Origin: Stagnihabitans sp038231395
Lineage (GTDB): Bacteria; Pseudomonadota; Alphaproteobacteria; Rhodobacterales; Rhodobacteraceae
Assembly (NCBI GenBank): GCA_038231395.1
Contig: JBBRLL010000046.1
Coordinates: 1 to 37,335 of the forward strand
Reading direction: 5' to 3'
DNA length: 37,335 nt
Shown here: one piece after another, positions 15,538 through 23,706 of the stretch
How positions within the stretch are numbered: position 1 is the stretch's first letter
How the letters are laid out: the number at the start of each line of letters is the position of its first letter
The notes under the pieces: generated by a model
The model's input: only the letters and a program-made list of their open reading frames with translations
The model's database searches: none
What the model was told of the DNA's origin: nothing
Program-made: the position numbers and the translations under genes

Positions 15538-18443
15538 TCTGCCGCCGGAAGGATGCGGCGGGCCAGCGTGGCCTGAGCGGTATACTCCTGCTGCCATTCG
15601 GTCGGGCCGTTGGAGGAGCCGACCTGAACCGCCGTCACCTTGTATTCCGGGCAGTTGGTCGCCCAGTCGGAATAGTCGGTGGTGATGACGTTGGCCTGCG
15701 TGTCAGGGTGGTGAAAGGTGGTGTAAACCACGCCCGGCAGCACACGGTCGGTGATCTGCGCGTGCAGCGTCGTCTCACCCGACCGCGAGGCCAGCTTGAC
15801 CCAATCGCCATCCTTGATCCCGCGCATTTCGGCATCAGAGGGGTGAATTTCCAGCACATCCTCTGGATGCCAGATCACGTTGGCAGTGCGCCGCGTCTGC
15901 GCGCCGACGTTGTATTGCGACAGGATCCGCCCGGTGGTCAGCAGCAACGGAAAGCGCGGGCCGGTGCGTTCGTCAGTCGCGATATACTCGGTGTTGATGA
16001 AGCGGCCTTTGCCGCGCACAAAGCCATCAACGTGCATCAGCGGCGTGCCTTCCGGTGCCTTTTCGTTGCAAGGCCATTGGACCGAACCCAAAGCCTCCAG
16101 CTTTTCATAGCTGACACCGGCAAACGACGGCGTTGTCAGCGCGATTTCGTCCATGATCTGAGTGGGATGCGTGTAAGTCCAACCCGGAGCACCCAACTTC
16201 GCCGAAATGGCGTTGGCCAGCATCTGGGTCACTTCCCAATCGCCAAACCCATTGCGCGGCGCCATCACCTTGCGCACCCGGTTGATGCGGCGTTCGGCGT
16301 TGGTGAAGGTGCCGTCTTTTTCAAGGAAGGTGGAGCCGGGCAAAAAGACGTGGGCGTAATTCGCCGTCTCGTTCAGAAACAGGTCATGGACGATGACGCA
16401 GTCCATCGCGGCCAGACCGGCTGCGACGTGTTTCGTGTCGGGGTCCGATTGCAGGATATCCTCGCCCTGACAGTAGAGGCCCTTGAAGGTGCCCTCGACC
16501 GCTGCATCCAGCATGTTGGGGATGCGCAGGCCGGGTTCAGAGTCGATCTGAACGCCCCAGATCTTCTGGAAAATGTCGCGCACCGCGTCGCCCTTCACAT
16601 GGCGGTAGCCCGGCAGTTCGTGCGGGAACGACCCCATGTCGCACGAGCCTTGGACGTTGTTCTGCCCACGCAAAGGGTTCACGCCGACGCCCGGACGACC
16701 GATATTGCCGGTCATCATGGCAAGGTTGGCAATGCCGATCACGGTGGTGGAACCTTGGGAGTGTTCCGTCACCCCCAGCCCGTAATAGATTGATCCGTTG
16801 CCACCAAGTGCGAACAACCGGGCCGCAGCACGGAGTTCCTCGGCAGGAACGCCGGTCAGCAACTGCACCGCCTCGGGTGAGTTCTTGGCGAGGCTGACGA
16901 ATTCGGCATAGTCCTGAAACTCATCCCAATCGCAACGGTTGCGGATGAAGTCTTCGTCAAACAGCCCCTCGGTCACGATGACATGCGCCAAAGCGGTGAC
17001 AACGGCCACGTTGGTGCCCGGCGTCAGCGCCAGATGGTGCGCGGCCTTGATATGCGGGCTTTCCACCATTTCGGTGCGGCGCGGGTCGATCACGATCAGC
17101 TTGGCACCCGCCCGCAGCCGTTTTTTCAAGCGGCTGGCAAAGACCGGATGGCCCGCAACCGGATTGGCCCCGATCACAATCACCACATCGGTTTGTTCGA
17201 CCGAGTCAAAGTCTTGTGTCCCTGCACTGGTGCCCAAAGTCGCCCCCAGCCCGTACCCGGTCGGAGAATGGCAGACCCGCGCGCAGGTGTCGGTGTTGTT
17301 GTTCATGAACACCGCACGCGTCAGCTTTTGCACCAGATAGGCTTCTTCATTGGTGCAACGGCTGGACGTGATGACCCCCACCGAATGCCGCCCATGGGTG
17401 TCGATGATCCCCTTCATCCGGTTGGCGGCAAACTCCATCGCCTCAGGCCAGGTCACTTCCTGCCACGGGTCGTTGATGTCGCTGCGGATCATCGGGTTCA
17501 GGATGCGGTCCATGTGGCTGGCATAGCCATAAGCGAACCGGCCCTTGACGCAGGAATGCCCCCGGTTGGCCTTGCCGTTCTTGTAGGGCGTCATCCGCAC
17601 CAGTTCATCGCCGCGCATCTCTGCCTTGAACGTGCAGCCAACACCGCAATAGGCGCAGGTGGTGATCACCGATTTGGTCGGGGTGCCAAGGTTGATGACC
17701 GACTTTTCCTGCAAGGTCGCCGTCGGGCAAGCCGCCACGCAAGCGCCACAGGACACGCAATCGGACGACAGGAAGCTGTCTTCTTTCATCCCCGCACTGA
17801 CGCGGCTGTCAAAACCCCGGCCGGAAATGGTCAGCGCAAAGGTCCCCTGCACTTCTTCGCAAGCCCGCACGCACCGACTGCATACAATGCATTTCTGCGG
17901 ATCATAGCTGAAATAAGGGTTGGAATCGTCACGCGGAATGTATTGCGGATTGGCCTTGCCAGACGAATCCTTGGCCTTGAAATGGGTGGACATTTCAGAA
18001 GCAGGGGCGGCCTCATACCGCACATCCCGCAGACCGACGACACCCGCCATGTCCTGCAACTCGCAGTCGCCATTGGCCGAACAGGTCAGGCAATCCAAGG
18101 GGTGGTCAGAGATGTAAAGCTCCATCACCCCTTTGCGCAACTTGGCCAGCTTGGCGTTCTGGGTATGCACCTTGATGCCGGCAGCCACAGGCGTGGTACA
18201 GGACGCCGGAGTGCCGTTGCGCCCCTCAACCTCCACCAGACACAGGCGGCACGACCCGAAGGCATCCACACTGTCGGTCGCACAAAGCTTTGGCACCTGA
18301 ATACCAATTTCGGACGCCGCCCGCATGATCGAGGTGCCCTCGGGAACCGTCACCTCAAAGCCGTCGATGGTCAATGTGACCATGGTTTTCGATTTCGACG
18401 CAGGTGTGCCAAAATCACGGTCGGGAATGATGAAGTCTTTCAT
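15534..18443 (-). CDS. fdsA: NAD-dependent formate dehydrogenase alpha subunit (Mo-bis-MGD)
   Basis: It encodes 969 residues, the catalytic subunit that oxidises formate to CO2. The N-terminal part resembles NuoG. It has a 2Fe-2S cluster (Cys54, 65, 68, 82), a His/Cys-ligated 4Fe-4S site (Cys118, 121, 127), two ferredoxin-type 4Fe-4S sets (Cys185-195 and Cys229-239), then the catalytic-domain cluster TCAYCGVGC with Cys298. The molybdenum ligand is Cys391 in ARVCHSPTGYGL, followed by the expected His392, so this is a cysteine and not a selenocysteine enzyme. The C-terminal MGD-binding domain (LTTGRILSQYNVGAQTRR) is complete. Four-base overlaps join it to fdsB and fdhD. Confidence 0.97.
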   Translation of the reverse strand: MKDFIIPDRDFGTPASKSKTMVTLTIDGFEVTVPEGTSIMRAASEIGIQVPKLCATDSVDAFGSCRLCLVEVEGRNGTPASCTTPVAAGIKVHTQNAKLAKLRKGVMELYISDHPLDCLTCSANGDCELQDMAGVVGLRDVRYEAAPASEMSTHFKAKDSSGKANPQYIPRDDSNPYFSYDPQKCIVCSRCVRACEEVQGTFALTISGRGFDSRVSAGMKEDSFLSSDCVSCGACVAACPTATLQEKSVINLGTPTKSVITTCAYCGVGCTFKAEMRGDELVRMTPYKNGKANRGHSCVKGRFAYGYASHMDRILNPMIRSDINDPWQEVTWPEAMEFAANRMKGIIDTHGRHSVGVITSSRCTNEEAYLVQKLTRAVFMNNNTDTCARVCHSPTGYGLGATLGTSAGTQDFDSVEQTDVVIVIGANPVAGHPVFASRLKKRLRAGAKLIVIDPRRTEMVESPHIKAAHHLALTPGTNVAVVTALAHVIVTEGLFDEDFIRNRCDWDEFQDYAEFVSLAKNSPEAVQLLTGVPAEELRAAARLFALGGNGSIYYGLGVTEHSQGSTTVIGIANLAMMTGNIGRPGVGVNPLRGQNNVQGSCDMGSFPHELPGYRHVKGDAVRDIFQKIWGVQIDSEPGLRIPNMLDAAVEGTFKGLYCQGEDILQSDPDTKHVAAGLAAMDCVIVHDLFLNETANYAHVFLPGSTFLEKDGTFTNAERRINRVRKVMAPRNGFGDWEVTQMLANAISAKLGAPGWTYTHPTQIMDEIALTTPSFAGVSYEKLEALGSVQWPCNEKAPEGTPLMHVDGFVRGKGRFINTEYIATDERTGPRFPLLLTTGRILSQYNVGAQTRRTANVIWHPEDVLEIHPSDAEMRGIKDGDWVKLASRSGETTLHAQITDRVLPGVVYTTFHHPDTQANVITTDYSDWATNCPEYKVTAVQVGSSNGPTEWQQEYTAQATLARRILPAAE

Positions 18444-19966
18444 TCGGCAGCCACCTTCATGCGGTTGAAGTCGTCAGGGAAATGGGTCAGCGCAGACAGC
18501 ACCGGGTAAGGCGTAAAGCCGCCAAGCGCGCACAGTGATCCGGCTTTCATGGTGGCGCACAAGTCCTCCAGCAGGGGGATGGCGTCCAGGTCGCCCTTGG
18601 CGATCCGGTCCACTGTCTCCACCCCGCGCACCGCACCAATCCGGCACGGCGTGCATTTGCCACAGCTTTCGATGGCGCAGAACTCCATCGCAAAGCGCGC
18701 CTGTTTCAACATGTCGGCGGTGTCGTCGAACACGGTCAGACCGGCATGACCAATCAGGCCATCCTTGCCCGCGAATTCCTCGTACCCAAACGGCGTGTCA
18801 AACAGCGCCCGCGAAAAATAAGCCCCCAACGGACCGCCGACCTGCACCGCCTTGACCGAACGACCAGAGGCGGTACCGCCGCCAATCTCATCGACGATCT
18901 GTCCCAGCGTCAGGCCAAAGGCTATCTCATAAAGGCCACCAAACTTCACATTGCCTGCAATCTGCAACGGGATGGTTCCGCGAGACCGCCCCAACCCGAA
19001 ACCCTTGTAGAACTCCGCCCCCTTCTCGAATATCACCGGGATCGAGGCCAGCGAAATCGCGTTGTTCACCACGGTCGGCTTGCCCATGAAGCCCTGTAAA
19101 GCGGGCAGCGGCGGCTTGGCACGCACCACGGCGCGCTTGCCTTCCAGGCTGTTCAACAGGCTGGTTTCCTCGCCGCACACATAGGCGCCAGCGCCAACCC
19201 GCACTTCCATGTCAAACGCTTGCCCCGAACCCATGACCGAAGCGCCCAAAACCCCTTCGGCCCGCGCAATCGCTACGGCGTCGTTCATCACGCGAATGGC
19301 CACCGGATATTCCGAGCGGATGTAGACAAACCCCTTGGTCGCACCGCAGGCTAGCCCGGCAATCACCATGCCTTCGATCAGCGTGAAGGGGTCGCCCTCC
19401 ATCAGCATCCGGTCGGCAAAGGTCGCACTATCCCCCTCATCCGCGTTGCAGACGATGTATTTGCGGTCGGCTTTCGCCTCACTGACGGTTTTCCATTTGA
19501 TCCCGGTGGGAAAGCCCGCGCCGCCACGCCCGCGCAGGCCAGAGTTGGTGACCTCTGCCACAATGTCCGCCTTGTCCATCCCGATCGCGCGCTTCAAGCC
19601 CGTCAGACCGCCATGCGCCCGGTAATCGTCCATCGACAAAGGATCAACCAAGCCAACCCTCGCAAAGGTCAGACGGGTCTGCGCCTTCAGCCAAGGCAGA
19701 TCCTTGGTCAGGCCCAAAGCCTTGGGATGTGCCGTAAGGTCGCCAAACAACCCATCCACATCGGCCAGTTCCATCGGACCAAATGCCAAGCGTCCAGCGG
19801 GCGTTTCCACTTCCACCAACGGCTCCAGCCAGACCATGCCCCAGCTGCCATTGCGCACCAAAGTCACGCCAGACGTTTTCGAACCGGGATGCGCCAGGAT
19901 CGCCTCGGCAATCTCATCCGCGCCCAAGGCCACGGCGGCGGAATCGAGCGGCAGGAAAATCCTCAT
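18440..19966 (-). CDS. fdsB: Formate dehydrogenase beta subunit (FMN, NADH-binding)
   Basis: It encodes 508 residues from ATG 19966 (MRIFLPLDSAA), which overlaps the fdsG stop by four bases. The longer frame to 20056 is inside fdsG. An N-terminal thioredoxin-like part is followed by the NuoF-like core: GRGGAGFPTGIKW (NAD/FMN loop), NADEGDSATFADRMLMEGDP, GAGAYVCGEETSLLNSLEG, and a 4Fe-4S site with CGKCTPCR plus a later Cys (SLCALGG). It passes electrons from the alpha-subunit clusters to NAD+. Cytoplasmic. Confidence 0.96.
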   Translation of the reverse strand: MRIFLPLDSAAVALGADEIAEAILAHPGSKTSGVTLVRNGSWGMVWLEPLVEVETPAGRLAFGPMELADVDGLFGDLTAHPKALGLTKDLPWLKAQTRLTFARVGLVDPLSMDDYRAHGGLTGLKRAIGMDKADIVAEVTNSGLRGRGGAGFPTGIKWKTVSEAKADRKYIVCNADEGDSATFADRMLMEGDPFTLIEGMVIAGLACGATKGFVYIRSEYPVAIRVMNDAVAIARAEGVLGASVMGSGQAFDMEVRVGAGAYVCGEETSLLNSLEGKRAVVRAKPPLPALQGFMGKPTVVNNAISLASIPVIFEKGAEFYKGFGLGRSRGTIPLQIAGNVKFGGLYEIAFGLTLGQIVDEIGGGTASGRSVKAVQVGGPLGAYFSRALFDTPFGYEEFAGKDGLIGHAGLTVFDDTADMLKQARFAMEFCAIESCGKCTPCRIGAVRGVETVDRIAKGDLDAIPLLEDLCATMKAGSLCALGGFTPYPVLSALTHFPDDFNRMKVAAE

Positions 19967-20430
19967 TTCAGCCCCTCCAGAATGCGGTCCAGCTTGGCTG
20001 CATCGACGCGACCGATCAGCTTGCCATCGACCAGCGCCGCAGGTCCGCAGGCGCATAGACCCAGACAGAAAATCGGCTCCAGCGTCACCCGGCCATCCTT
20101 GGTCGTCTCATGCCAATCGGCACCCAACACGTTCACCGCATGCGCGGCCAAAGCATCCGCGCCCACCGCCTGACAAGCCTCTGCCCGGCACAGCTTCACC
20201 ACATGCCGACCGGCGGGCGCTTCGCGGAAGTCGTGGTAAAAGCTCATCACGCCATGCGCTTCGGCCTTGGAGATGTTCATCGCCTTGGCCACCACCGGCA
20301 AAACCACCTGCGGCACATGGCCGAATTCGGTTTGAATGGCGTGCAGGATCGGCAGCAGCGCGCCCTCCATGCCGGCATGGCGGGCGAGGATCTCTTCCAC
20401 CCGGGCAATCGTGCTGTCGGAATCAAGCAT
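19963..20430 (-). CDS. fdsG: Formate dehydrogenase gamma subunit (NuoE-like 2Fe-2S)
   Basis: It encodes 155 residues from ATG 20430, with AAGG about eight bases upstream. The thioredoxin-like 2Fe-2S fold of NuoE is shown by LPILHAIQTEFGHVP, VMSFYHDF and four cluster cysteines in LCRAEACQAVG and FCLGLCACGPAA. It is the first gene of the fdsG-fdsB-fdsA-fdhD-fdsD operon. The frame extends 43 codons upstream, but that stretch contains a palindrome and looks like promoter sequence, so the longer start is rejected. Confidence 0.95.
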   Translation of the reverse strand: MLDSDSTIARVEEILARHAGMEGALLPILHAIQTEFGHVPQVVLPVVAKAMNISKAEAHGVMSFYHDFREAPAGRHVVKLCRAEACQAVGADALAAHAVNVLGADWHETTKDGRVTLEPIFCLGLCACGPAALVDGKLIGRVDAAKLDRILEGLK

Positions 20431-20502
20431 GGGCCAACCTTTGGTTCTTTTGCAAAGGTGTACGCCGCTTGATACGAAAATCAATATGAGAGTACCGTCG
20501 TT

Positions 20503-20521
20503 CGATAGCCTGAACCTATCG
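20503..20521 (-). promoter_or_regulatory. Probable LysR-type operator upstream of fdsG
   Basis: CGATAG (20503-20508) and CTATCG (20516-20521) form a perfect inverted repeat around a 7-bp spacer. It contains ATAG-N7-CTAT and fits the T-N11-A rule of LysR-family sites. It ends about 73 bp before the fdsG start, and a further CTATGG half-site lies just beyond at 20523-20528. A LysR gene sits immediately upstream. The role as the regulator's binding site is inference. Confidence 0.6.
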
Positions 20522-20624
20522 TCTATGGTCCAATTACACCTTGGCAAACCCTCGGCCAACAGGGTTTAGGCGCGTGGCACGCCTTGACCGCCAGGTCCAT
20601 CAGCGCCTGACTTCAGCGCGTGCC

Positions 20625-20645
20625 GTCCGCACCTGCTTTGCGGAC
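20625..20645 (-). terminator. Hairpin after the LysR gene, weak terminator candidate
   Basis: GTCCGCA (20625-20631) pairs perfectly with TGCGGAC (20639-20645) around a seven-base loop, directly downstream of the leftward LysR gene. There is no T tract on the minus strand, so it may be a pause site or mRNA-stability hairpin. Confidence 0.3.
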
Positions 20646-20658
20646 GTGCTGTGTGAAC

Positions 20659-21561
20659 CTAGCGGGACTTTGCCCCGAACCGCGCCGCCTCGTCGATCAG
20701 CGCTGACAGGACCGGGGTCTGCGGGTCACGTCGGGGCGTGATCAGGCCCACGACATGCTCTGCCTCCGGCTGCACAATCGGGATCGACCGCAGCCCGCCA
20801 TCCTGAAAAATCTGCTCCTGAAACATCTGTGCCAGCCGCATCGGCACCACCGACGCCCACTGTCCGGTCCGCACATGGGCAATCAGCGCGATGGTGGAGT
20901 TGGACTCGACGGTCGGTTGCACCCGCACCCCGGCCTCGGCCAAAAGCTGATTGACGATGCGGCGGTTCTGCATGTCGGCGGTCAAAAGGCACAGACGTTC
21001 GCCGGCAACTTCGGCCCAGGTCACCCGTTCGTGCCCCGCCAAGGGCGAGGTGCTTCGGCACAAAAACCGGTAATATTCAACATAAAGTGGCACCTGCGCC
21101 ACCCGGCCCAAGGGTTCGTTGTCCAGATAGGTGATCCCGGCGTCCAGCTCCAGACTTTCGATCCCCGCCAATATCTCGGCAGAGGTGCGCGACAGCACGG
21201 TGACCCGAAGGTTCGGGTGATGGGCGGTAAAGGGCGCGGTCAGGTCGGCCACCATCGGCAAAGCGGTGGGGATGACACCCAGCCGCAAAAGCCCCGACAG
21301 CCCGGCGTGAACCGACCGCATCTCGTCCTTCATCGCCCGCACGTCACCGGCAATCTTGCGCGCCCAGTCCAGCACACTTTGGCCCTCTGGCGTCAGGCCC
21401 TGAAACCGGCTGCCGCGATAGACCAGTTGCACGCCAAGCTGATCCTCCAACTGGCGGATGGCCGACGACAGCGAGGGTTGCGTGACGCCGCACACCTCCG
21501 CTGCCCGGCCAAAGTGGCGTTCGGCGGCTAAGGCTATGAACATCTCCAGCTTGTCGATCAT
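20659..21561 (-). CDS. LysR-family transcriptional regulator, probable fds regulator
   Basis: It encodes 300 residues from ATG 21561. The N-terminal winged helix-turn-helix (about 3-62) reads HFGRAAEVCGVTQPSLSSAI with EDQLGVQLVYR after it. The effector-binding domain covers about 90-290 (RLGVIPTALPMVADLT). It lies upstream of fdsG on the same strand, with a palindromic site between them, so it likely controls formate dehydrogenase, as FdsR does in Cupriavidus. It is divergent from the S49 peptidase gene. The frame runs on to 22332 antisense to that gene, which is rejected. Confidence 0.92.
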   Translation of the reverse strand: MIDKLEMFIALAAERHFGRAAEVCGVTQPSLSSAIRQLEDQLGVQLVYRGSRFQGLTPEGQSVLDWARKIAGDVRAMKDEMRSVHAGLSGLLRLGVIPTALPMVADLTAPFTAHHPNLRVTVLSRTSAEILAGIESLELDAGITYLDNEPLGRVAQVPLYVEYYRFLCRSTSPLAGHERVTWAEVAGERLCLLTADMQNRRIVNQLLAEAGVRVQPTVESNSTIALIAHVRTGQWASVVPMRLAQMFQEQIFQDGGLRSIPIVQPEAEHVVGLITPRRDPQTPVLSALIDEAARFGAKSR

Positions 21562-21639
21562 GATCCGAACCTCGGCATGCGCAGAGCAAAGGGGATTCCG
21601 CCCTTGCCCGCAAGGCCCAAGCATCCTACCTGATGGGGA

Positions 21640-22428
21640 ATGCGCCATCTCATCCCATTTCTGCCGAAACCCGCCTATGTCCCGGTGATCCGGCTGCAAG
21701 GCATGATCTCGTCCTCCGGCCGGGGCCTGAATGATGCCGGACTGGCGGGGGTGATCGAGAAAGCGTTCAAAGGCAAACCGGCGGCGGTGGCTTTGGTGAT
21801 TAACTCTCCCGGCGGCTCTCCGGTGCAATCCAGCCTGATCGCGGCCCGCATCCGGCGGCTGTCGATTGAGAAATCGGTGCCCATACATGCCTTTGTCGAG
21901 GATTTGGCAGCGTCCGGCGGCTATTGGCTCGCCTGCGCCGCCGATCAGATCTGGGTGGATGACAGTTCCATCATAGGCTCGATCGGTGTGATTTCCGCCT
22001 CTTTCGGTTTTGCCGAACTGATGGCCCGGCAGGGCGTTGAACGGCGCGTGGTCACCGCAGGCACCTCCAAAAGCTTTGCCGACCCGTTTCTGCCGCAAAA
22101 GCCAGAGGATATCGCCCGTATCCAGGCCTTGCAAACGCCGATCCACCAAGCCTTTATCGCCCATGTCAAAGCGCGGCGCGGCAACCGGTTGGCTGAGGGT
22201 GATCTGTTCAACGCGGATATCTGGGTGGGCCAGAAGGCAGTGGAGATGGGGTTGGCCGATGGCGTGGCCCATCTGGTGCCCAAAATGAAGGCGCTGTACG
22301 GCGACAAGGTGCGGCTTGTTCCGGTAGGCCAAAGGCGCAGCCTGCTCAGCCGCTTTGGTCTCAGCCTCGCCGATGATATGCTGTCCACGGTTGAAGACCG
22401 CTTGATGCGGTCACATTACGGAATGTAA
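21640..22428 (+). CDS. Signal peptide peptidase SppA-like S49 serine protease, short form
   Basis: It encodes 262 residues with a single S49 domain. LVINSPGGSPVQSSLI and DLAASGGYWLACAAD carry the catalytic Ser92. GTSKSFADPF carries the general base Lys144, the Ser/Lys dyad of SppA. GSIGVISASFGF also matches. There is no signal peptide or membrane helix, so this is the short cytoplasmic or membrane-associated type found in Rhodobacterales. The start MRHLIPFLPKP resembles relatives, although spacing from the GGGGA before it is poor. It is followed at once by a 66-residue membrane protein gene. Confidence 0.92.
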   Translation: MRHLIPFLPKPAYVPVIRLQGMISSSGRGLNDAGLAGVIEKAFKGKPAAVALVINSPGGSPVQSSLIAARIRRLSIEKSVPIHAFVEDLAASGGYWLACAADQIWVDDSSIIGSIGVISASFGFAELMARQGVERRVVTAGTSKSFADPFLPQKPEDIARIQALQTPIHQAFIAHVKARRGNRLAEGDLFNADIWVGQKAVEMGLADGVAHLVPKMKALYGDKVRLVPVGQRRSLLSRFGLSLADDMLSTVEDRLMRSHYGM

Positions 22429-22429
22429 C

Positions 22430-22630
22430 ATGATCAAGATCGTTGTGATCTTCCTGATGCTGATGCTGATCATCTCGATGGTTGGCAATGTGGTCACTAA
22501 ATTGTTCGGACCCCCAAAGCCTCCCGAACCCAAATCGGCAAGTTCTGCCAACTCCCAGACCCGCGCCGTATGCGGCCATTGCGGTCGCACCGTGATCGGC
22601 ACGGCCCCCTGCATTTGCGGCAAGGGCTGA
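22430..22630 (+). CDS. Small membrane-anchored protein with Cys-rich tail (66 aa)
   Basis: It starts one base after the peptidase stop. One helix at about 3-24 (KIVVIFLMLMLIISMVGNVV) is followed by a proline- and serine-rich linker (PPKPPEPKSASSANS) and a compact C-terminal CGHCGR-x7-CICGKG. The CxxC and CxC pairs could bind one zinc ion, like a mini zinc ribbon. Its stop overlaps the next start (TGATG), so it is coupled to both neighbours. I do not recognise a named family. Confidence 0.82.
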   Translation: MIKIVVIFLMLMLIISMVGNVVTKLFGPPKPPEPKSASSANSQTRAVCGHCGRTVIGTAPCICGKG

Positions 22631-23406
22631 TGCGCGCGCTGGTCACTGGCGGCGCCAAGCGGATCGGCCGCGAGATTGCGCTGTATCTGGCGCGACGTGG
22701 CGCGGATGTGGCGATCCACTATTCCAGTTCAAAAGCAGAGGCCGAAGCGACCGCCGCCGAAATCCGCGCTTTGGGGCGCAAAGTGGTGCTTTTGCACGCA
22801 GACCTGCTGGACGAGGCGGCGGTTGCGGCTTTGGTCCCGCAAGCCGCTGCGGCTTTGGATGGGCCGCTGACGGTTCTGGTCAACAACGCCTCGATCTTTG
22901 AATATGACACGATCCGCACCGCCACCAAATCAAGCTGGGACCGCGCCATCGGATCTAACCTGCGCGCGCCGTTCCTGCTGACCCAAGCCTTTGCGTTGCA
23001 GGCCCCCAAGGCCGTCGCCGATGCGGCGGGCGAGCCTGTGGCCCAAGCCATGGTCCTGAACATGATCGACCAGCGCGTCTGGAAACCGACACCGGAGTTC
23101 ATGTCCTACACAATCGCCAAAATGGCGCTTTGGGCGCTGACCCAAACCACAGCGCAGGCTTTGGCGCCTGACATTCGCGTCAATGCGGTCGGCCCCGGCC
23201 CTACCGTCAAAGGGGCACGCCAAAGCGCCACCCACTTCGCCCGCCAGCGCGCCGCCACGATTTTGCAGCGTGGTGCCAGCCCGTCCGACATCACGGCTGC
23301 CCTTGGGTTTTTCCTTGATTCTCCGGCTGTGACCGGCCAAATGATTGCTGTGGACGGCGGTCAACACCTTGCATGGGCCACCCCGGATGTGCTTGGGGTT
23401 GAATAG
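22630..23406 (+). CDS. Short-chain dehydrogenase, pteridine-reductase-like
   Basis: It encodes 258 residues; ATG 22630 overlaps the previous stop. The cofactor loop is TGGAKRIGR (6-14) instead of the usual TGxxxGxG, as in pteridine reductases (PTR1, FolM). The catalytic pair is Tyr160 and Lys164. The position 13 residues before the Tyr holds Asp147 (NMIDQ) where common SDRs have Ser, again matching the Asp-Tyr-Lys set of PTR1. VNAVGPGPTV and a C-terminal GQMIAVDGGQHL complete the fold. A role in dihydrobiopterin or dihydromonapterin reduction is plausible; substrate not proven. Confidence 0.88.
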   Translation: MRALVTGGAKRIGREIALYLARRGADVAIHYSSSKAEAEATAAEIRALGRKVVLLHADLLDEAAVAALVPQAAAALDGPLTVLVNNASIFEYDTIRTATKSSWDRAIGSNLRAPFLLTQAFALQAPKAVADAAGEPVAQAMVLNMIDQRVWKPTPEFMSYTIAKMALWALTQTTAQALAPDIRVNAVGPGPTVKGARQSATHFARQRAATILQRGASPSDITAALGFFLDSPAVTGQMIAVDGGQHLAWATPDVLGVE

Positions 23407-23706
23407 CGAAATCGAGTCCCTCGGGCGAGTTGTCCACTTTTGCGAACTCCATCACAATTCGTTTACGAATTCTTCATGTTTATCAGGGATTTGTGAACCG
23501 TGCAAAAAATATCCCTTTCTTTTCAATATCTTGCAATATCGCCTAAAAAAGAGGCATCTTCACGAACCGGGCCAAAACCAAGGGAAAATTGGCGCTCCTG
23601 AAAACTTCTCCGCAAACTTATCCACAGAAACCGTGGACACCTTTTTCCTTGCTCCAAGCGTCAGATCATTGCAGGCAGGAACAGAATCGAAAACGAAAGC
23701 GTATCC
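23407..23706 (+). promoter_or_regulatory. AT-rich uvrC upstream region with a perfect DnaA box
   Basis: This 300-bp stretch is clearly richer in A and T than its surroundings and has no convincing gene. It contains TTATCCACA at 23618-23626 (a perfect DnaA box) and a weaker match TTGTCCACT at 23430-23438. TCCAC (23621-23625) faces GTGGA (23633-23637) as an inverted repeat. AATTCG-TTTA-CGAATT at 23456-23471 is a perfect palindrome. It most likely holds the uvrC promoter and regulatory sites. Confidence 0.5.

Noticed and set aside
15534..18443. Selenocysteine formate dehydrogenase
   Set aside because: The metal-ligand codon at residue 391 is an ordinary Cys codon (ARVCHSP) and there is no in-frame TGA.
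15708..18509. Two long plus-strand frames (361 and 508 codons) opposite fdsA
   Set aside because: They cover the FeS and molybdenum domains of fdsA in antisense and carry no motif of their own.
20056..20559. Longer N-termini for fdsG and fdsB
   Set aside because: The extra residues lie in promoter sequence or inside the neighbouring gene; the ATGA overlap and family start points support the shorter forms.
23558..23583. LexA/SOS box (GAAC-N7-GAAC) before uvrC
   Set aside because: The best match at about 23564-23578 is GAAC-N7-AAAC, one mismatch; too weak in this AT-rich stretch to claim SOS control.
23407..23706. Chromosomal replication origin
   Set aside because: Only one perfect DnaA box and one weak match; no dnaA, parAB, hemE or gidA nearby. 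Kept only as a regulatory region.
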